Shown here in pieces: positions 61,520 through 64,000 of a DNA stretch of 64,000 bases. The DNA is from Nitrospirota bacterium. Lineage in GTDB: Bacteria > Nitrospirota > Nitrospiria > Nitrospirales > Nitrospiraceae. The DNA is taken from the NCBI GenBank assembly GCA_040757595.1, contig JBFLWP010000009.1, positions 12,430 to 76,429 of the forward strand. The letters run 5' to 3'. How positions within the stretch are numbered: the first letter of the stretch is position 1; every line of letters starts with the position of its first letter. The notes under the pieces were generated by a model, which was given only the letters and a program-made list of their open reading frames with translations, did no database searches and was not told where the DNA came from. A program made the translations under genes and the position numbers.

Positions 61520-62512
61520 ATGTCAGTGCTTGAGTTCGTCACGTCTGGTGGAATGGCCAGTATCGGTGGTGATCTTCCCGAAGGCGAACAGAAGGTCGTC
61601 AACGCCGTTTTGAAGTCGTTCGCGGAAAAGCTGCGAAAGTACGCCATAGCCCTCCAGGTACCCGCTTCCCGTCTGAAGGTTCGGCAGGCCACCTACCTGT
61701 TCGTCGGGAAGGATGCTGGTCGCTACCACGTCATCTTCGCCGACGCCCCCGGTGGCAACCAGCTCAACTACCGGGATTTGACCTCGCACGGAAGGCTCGA
61801 ACTTGGTGGACTGGCACATCAGGTCCGAATCGAGATTGGCGAGGTAACGTGGGCGTTCCCCTTCCCGGTCGGCTTGCCGGCGGCGGAGTTGGAGTCGCAC
61901 CTCGACACGATCGTTCAGCAGTATGTGAATTCCATCCTACAGGTCGAACGGAAGCCGGAGAAGACGATCAGCCCTCAATCCGTAGCGCCCCCAGAGATCG
62001 CATCAGGCATTGAGAAGTTCCGCGTCGACTATCCAAATCGGCGAGTAGCATTCATTATGATGCAGTTCGCGAACACAAAGGCGCACGAGGAGATTATTCG
62101 CGTCCTGAGGGAAGGTCTTGATGCACACGGAATCACGGGCCTGCGGGCCGACGATAAGCAGTACATGGATGATCTCTTTCCGAACGTGAAGGCCTACATG
62201 CATGAGTCCGAGTTCGGCGTGGCAGTCTTCGAGCGGATCACCGCCGATGATTTCAACCCGAATGTGTCGCTCGAAGTCGGCTACATGTTGGGGATGGGGA
62301 AGGACGTCCTTCTCCTGAAGGACCGTACTCTAAAGACGCTGCCGACCGACCTCACTGGCCGCCTGTATCGCGAATTCGACACTCTCGACGTCACCTCAAC
62401 CTCCCCAAGGAGCTGGACAAGTGGTTGTCGGACAAGGGCCTCTCCAGGAAGCGCGGTGGCGTCTAACAACAGCATGCAGCAGACGGCGCTGCGCGCCGCG
62501 CCTCAGCCGTGA
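61520..62512 (+). CDS. Cassette protein with TIR/nucleotide-binding-like domain, frameshifted end
   Basis: 330 residues as read. Residues about 1-175 form an unknown domain. From about 180, RRVAFIMMQFANTKAHEEII, LRADDKQYMDDLFPNV, FGVAVFERI and NPNVSLEVGYMLGMGKDVLLLKD match a TIR-like or deoxyribosyltransferase-like family with a conserved glutamate. After FDTLDV (62391) the match jumps frame: HLNLPKELDKWLSDKG then runs to a TAA at 62464-62466, inside attC site B. One lost base explains it. The true protein would have about 315 residues. NAD-cleaving defence activity is possible but unproven. Confidence 0.65.
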   Translation: MSVLEFVTSGGMASIGGDLPEGEQKVVNAVLKSFAEKLRKYAIALQVPASRLKVRQATYLFVGKDAGRYHVIFADAPGGNQLNYRDLTSHGRLELGGLAHQVRIEIGEVTWAFPFPVGLPAAELESHLDTIVQQYVNSILQVERKPEKTISPQSVAPPEIASGIEKFRVDYPNRRVAFIMMQFANTKAHEEIIRVLREGLDAHGITGLRADDKQYMDDLFPNVKAYMHESEFGVAVFERITADDFNPNVSLEVGYMLGMGKDVLLLKDRTLKTLPTDLTGRLYREFDTLDVTSTSPRSWTSGCRTRASPGSAVASNNSMQQTALRAAPQP

Positions 62513-62520
62513 CGTTAGCC
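62461..62520 (+). other. attC-like recombination site B
   Basis: R'' GTCTAAC (62461-62467) and R' GTTAGCC (62514-62520), 60 bases overall, with inner GGCGC/GCGCC arms. Length and layout equal those of the aadA-type attC sites of mobile integrons. The restored stop codon of the preceding gene lies in R''. Confidence 0.7.
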
Positions 62521-62539
62521 TGCACAAGCGATGCATCCC

Positions 62540-62568
62540 TTGAACTGACGAGTTGGTCAGCGTAGCAT
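62540..62568 (+). promoter_or_regulatory. Promoter inside the toxin-antitoxin cassette
   Basis: TTGAAC and TAGCAT separated by 17 bp, directly after attC site B. Toxin-antitoxin cassettes usually carry their own promoter, unlike most cassettes. The ATG at 62578 is 9 bases after the -10 box. Confidence 0.6.
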
Positions 62569-62577
62569 GGCCTCCGA

Positions 62578-62868
62578 ATGTTCGAGCGTGAGCTGAAACG
62601 ATTCTGTTCGCTTGTTCGGAAGCGGCAGTATGTTCTTACCGTTCATGCACTTGAGGAAATGGGCGAGGATGAGGTCCTCGCCGAGGATATCGAACATGTG
62701 ATACTCACAGGCCAAATCGTTGAGCGGCAAGTCGATCGCGCGACCAGGGAGCGAAAGTACGTGCTCACCGGAATGGACCTTGCCGGCGAGCTCGTGGGAG
62801 TCGTCTTGAAGATGGGTTCGATGGGCAAGGTAGTCATCATCACCGTCTATCGCGAGGAGAAGAAATGA
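62578..62868 (+). CDS. DUF4258 protein, probable toxin
   Basis: 96 residues. YVLTVHALEEMGEDEVLAEDIEHVI is the DUF4258 N-terminal helix with its histidine, then GQIVERQVDRATRERKYVL and a C-terminal strand (KVVIITVYRE). DUF4258 proteins paired with a YgiT-type zinc finger behave as MqsR-like RNase toxins. Its stop overlaps the partner's start. Confidence 0.75.
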   Translation: MFERELKRFCSLVRKRQYVLTVHALEEMGEDEVLAEDIEHVILTGQIVERQVDRATRERKYVLTGMDLAGELVGVVLKMGSMGKVVIITVYREEKK

Positions 62869-63107
62869 TGAAGTGCGAAATCTGCGGCGCCAAGGCCGCC
62901 GCCATCAAAAAGACAACGAAGAGTTTTGGCCGCGGCCATAATCTCGTCGTTATCGAAAACATTCCCATCGTCCATTGCACACGTTGTCATGAGTCCTACC
63001 TCACCGCTGACACAGCCCGCGAGATCGACCGCATTCGCAAAAATCGGCGCAACCTGGGGAAGGCAAAGCGCGTGCTCGTCGCCTCGTTCAAGAAAAGTGC
63101 GGCCTAA
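62865..63107 (+). CDS. YgiT-type zinc-finger antitoxin
   Basis: 80 residues. CEICGAKAAAIKK and CTRCHESYLT supply two CxxC pairs for zinc, as in the N-terminal domain of MqsA/YgiT. A basic tail (RKNRRNLGKAKRVLV) follows; the MqsA helix-turn-helix is missing, as is common in this short subgroup. Overlaps the toxin gene by four bases. The TAA stop (63105-63107) is inside the R'' core of attC site C, typical of a gene shaped to fit a cassette. Confidence 0.8.
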   Translation: MMKCEICGAKAAAIKKTTKSFGRGHNLVVIENIPIVHCTRCHESYLTADTAREIDRIRKNRRNLGKAKRVLVASFKKSAA

Positions 63108-63158
63108 CCATCGGATACACCCGATCGCTTGATGACGGGTGATCCTTGTGCGTTAGCC
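63102..63158 (+). other. attC-like recombination site C
   Basis: R'' GCCTAAC (63102-63108) and R' GTTAGCC (63152-63158). Inside, GGATACACCCG pairs with CGGGTGATCC leaving one extra A. The inner boxes are the same as in site A apart from that base, so sites A and C are related. Confidence 0.72.
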
Positions 63159-63180
63159 ACATCCTGTTGCGTCGGTTTCT

Positions 63181-63420
63181 ATGTTCCTCTTGTCCGGCGC
63201 CACAGCCCTTTTCGTTGTCGTCACTGCCGCGTGGCTCTTTGTTTCGTGCCGCCAGTCGCTTCCTTGTCCGGTCTGGTTACGCTGGTGCGTTGAGCTCGAC
63301 AATCCCTTCACGAAAACCAACCGCGCCGCGGTCATCGTTGACCATCTCGGGCTTCAGCCAGGCATGACCGTGCTGGATCTTGGCTGCGGTTCTTTGGCAA
63401 TCGCGTGGCATTTCCCGTGA
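63181..63420 (+). pseudogene. Truncated membrane-anchored methyltransferase
   Basis: 79 residues. A membrane helix (ATALFVVVTAAWLFVSC) is followed by the start of a class I methyltransferase: ELDNPFTKTNRAAVIV and GMTVLDLGCG (motif I). Right after LDLGCG the similarity ends and the frame stops at 63418. The rest of the enzyme is gone, so this is probably a broken fourth cassette. Confidence 0.6.
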
Positions 63421-63509
63421 ATTTGGAGAAGCCATCCAGTAGCCAGCAAGCCACTTAGCCCCCTCGCTTCGCTCGCAGCGAAAAAGCGCTTGATATAGAC
63501 TCCCGATCT

Positions 63510-63926
63510 TCAAATCCCAACCACCCGCAACCCACTGGCCTTGGCCGCAGTCGCCAGCGTGCCGTCATGGGTCGCCATCACAAGATCGGTGCCCGCCCGC
63601 TCTTGCCATAGTAGCGCTGTTGCTAAATGAATCGCGTCAAGGGTACCAAGCGCGGTCGGAAGCGGTTGAGCGGCCCGTGACAGGACCGGACGGGTGAACT
63701 CCACGATCTCCATTGCCTCGACCAGCCGGAACACGGCCTCACGTCGCAAGGCGATCTCGTCGTCGCTGAGTCCCTCGGCGAGACGCAAGCGATCCAGCGT
63801 CCGCAGACATTCCACCTCCACGAGCGCGGAACCGATTCCCTGCTCGATGGTAGGCCACTGCTTGAGGGCATTGGGTTGACGGAGGACGACGCGCAGGAGA
63901 ACCGACGAATCGAGGTAAGCGATCAC
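63510..63926 (-). CDS. PIN-domain RNase toxin (VapC type)
   Basis: 138 residues. Acidic residues of the active site are all present: YLDSSVLL (Asp6), VEVECLRT (Glu), GTLDAIHLATAL (Asp) and ATHDGTL (Asp). It should cleave RNA when freed from its antitoxin. GTG start overlaps the stop of the upstream antitoxin (GTGA), so the pair is translated together. Intact, unlike the PIN fragment at 44160. Confidence 0.82.
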   Translation of the reverse strand: MIAYLDSSVLLRVVLRQPNALKQWPTIEQGIGSALVEVECLRTLDRLRLAEGLSDDEIALRREAVFRLVEAMEIVEFTRPVLSRAAQPLPTALGTLDAIHLATALLWQERAGTDLVMATHDGTLATAAKASGLRVVGI

Positions 63927-64000
63927 CGCTCGCCCTGTCTCTCTTCGAGCAGAAGCGTCACGATGTCTTTGCGCACGGACAACGGCGGTGGCAGCCCCAC
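63923..64000 (-). CDS. Antitoxin, C-terminal part
   Basis: Only the last 25 codons are in the window (ending VTLLLEERQGER); the gene begins beyond the right edge. Its stop overlaps the toxin start by three bases. Family cannot be told; Phd/YefM or AbrB types commonly precede such toxins. Confidence 0.6.
   Translation of the reverse strand: MGLPPPLSVRKDIVTLLLEERQGER

Larger units (their letters stand above)
60785..63420 (+). mobile_element. Integron-type gene cassette array without visible integrase
   Basis: Unrelated plus-strand genes are each followed by an attC-like site (61442-61499, 62461-62520, 63102-63158) with R'' and R' cores of RYYYAAC/GTTRRRY type and internal inverted boxes. By the recombination point in the R' core, cassettes would span roughly 60785-61493, 61494-62514 and 62515-63152, with a fourth, truncated one after. 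No integrase gene is in the window, so this may be a CALIN or the far part of a larger integron. Confidence 0.65.

Overview
The window is GC-rich chromosomal DNA that I would place in the phylum Nitrospirota (Nitrospira or a close relative). This rests on inference: the unbroken block argD-argF-argG-argH-lipoprotein-radical SAM-lysA-dapF-dapA-dapB, an LL-diaminopimelate aminotransferase, the many small secreted proteins and a MITE-like repeat resembling ones I know from Nitrospira. No rRNA, tRNA or CRISPR array is visible.

Layout. 1-6.5 kb: end of an anion permease, a tyrosine phosphatase, a lone PstS-like protein, an RRM RNA-binding protein with strong promoter and terminator, phosphoglycerate mutase and unknown proteins. 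6.6-17.8 kb: arginine and lysine/diaminopimelate biosynthesis, one strand, mostly overlapping or nearly overlapping genes, with an LptM-like lipoprotein and a radical SAM protein in the middle. 17.8-20.7 kb: small secreted and zinc-ribbon proteins. 20.7-30.5 kb: a CHASE3 histidine kinase and NtrC-type regulator, a decayed receiver domain, a PDZ protein, a heme c protein, lipoproteins and two tandem porins. Two sigma-54 promoters here share an almost identical upstream element, so the two-component system probably controls itself and the secreted protein at 26143. 30.5-42.9 kb: transaldolase, uracil-DNA glycosylase, lytic transglycosylase, glycerate kinase plus a PEP-utilising enzyme, Pal, RmuC, MazG-like, PilZ, panC-folK. 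43.1-48.3 kb: accessory DNA of lower GC with a nuclease-like gene, a broken toxin-antitoxin pair and a Fic protein, interrupted by dapL. 48.3-60.2 kb: pirin, a methyltransferase, a PadR-controlled RND efflux operon, inositol monophosphatase and an AhpD-like protein.

60.8-63.4 kb looks like an integron-type cassette array without an integrase in view: three attC-like sites follow a HEPN-like gene, a TIR-like gene (with a frameshift) and a DUF4258/YgiT toxin-antitoxin pair whose stop codon lies inside the attC site. A truncated methyltransferase follows the last site, then a VapC-type toxin pair at the right edge.

Two genome-wide habits stand out. Housekeeping promoters are consistently TTGnnn, 17 bp, TAnnnT, and several genes appear to be transcribed without a leader. 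At least eight intergenic spots carry degenerate arrays with an exact 7-base period, mostly in pairs of opposite strand sense, and these run into the ends of argH, panC, the uracil-DNA glycosylase and an S23-type gene.
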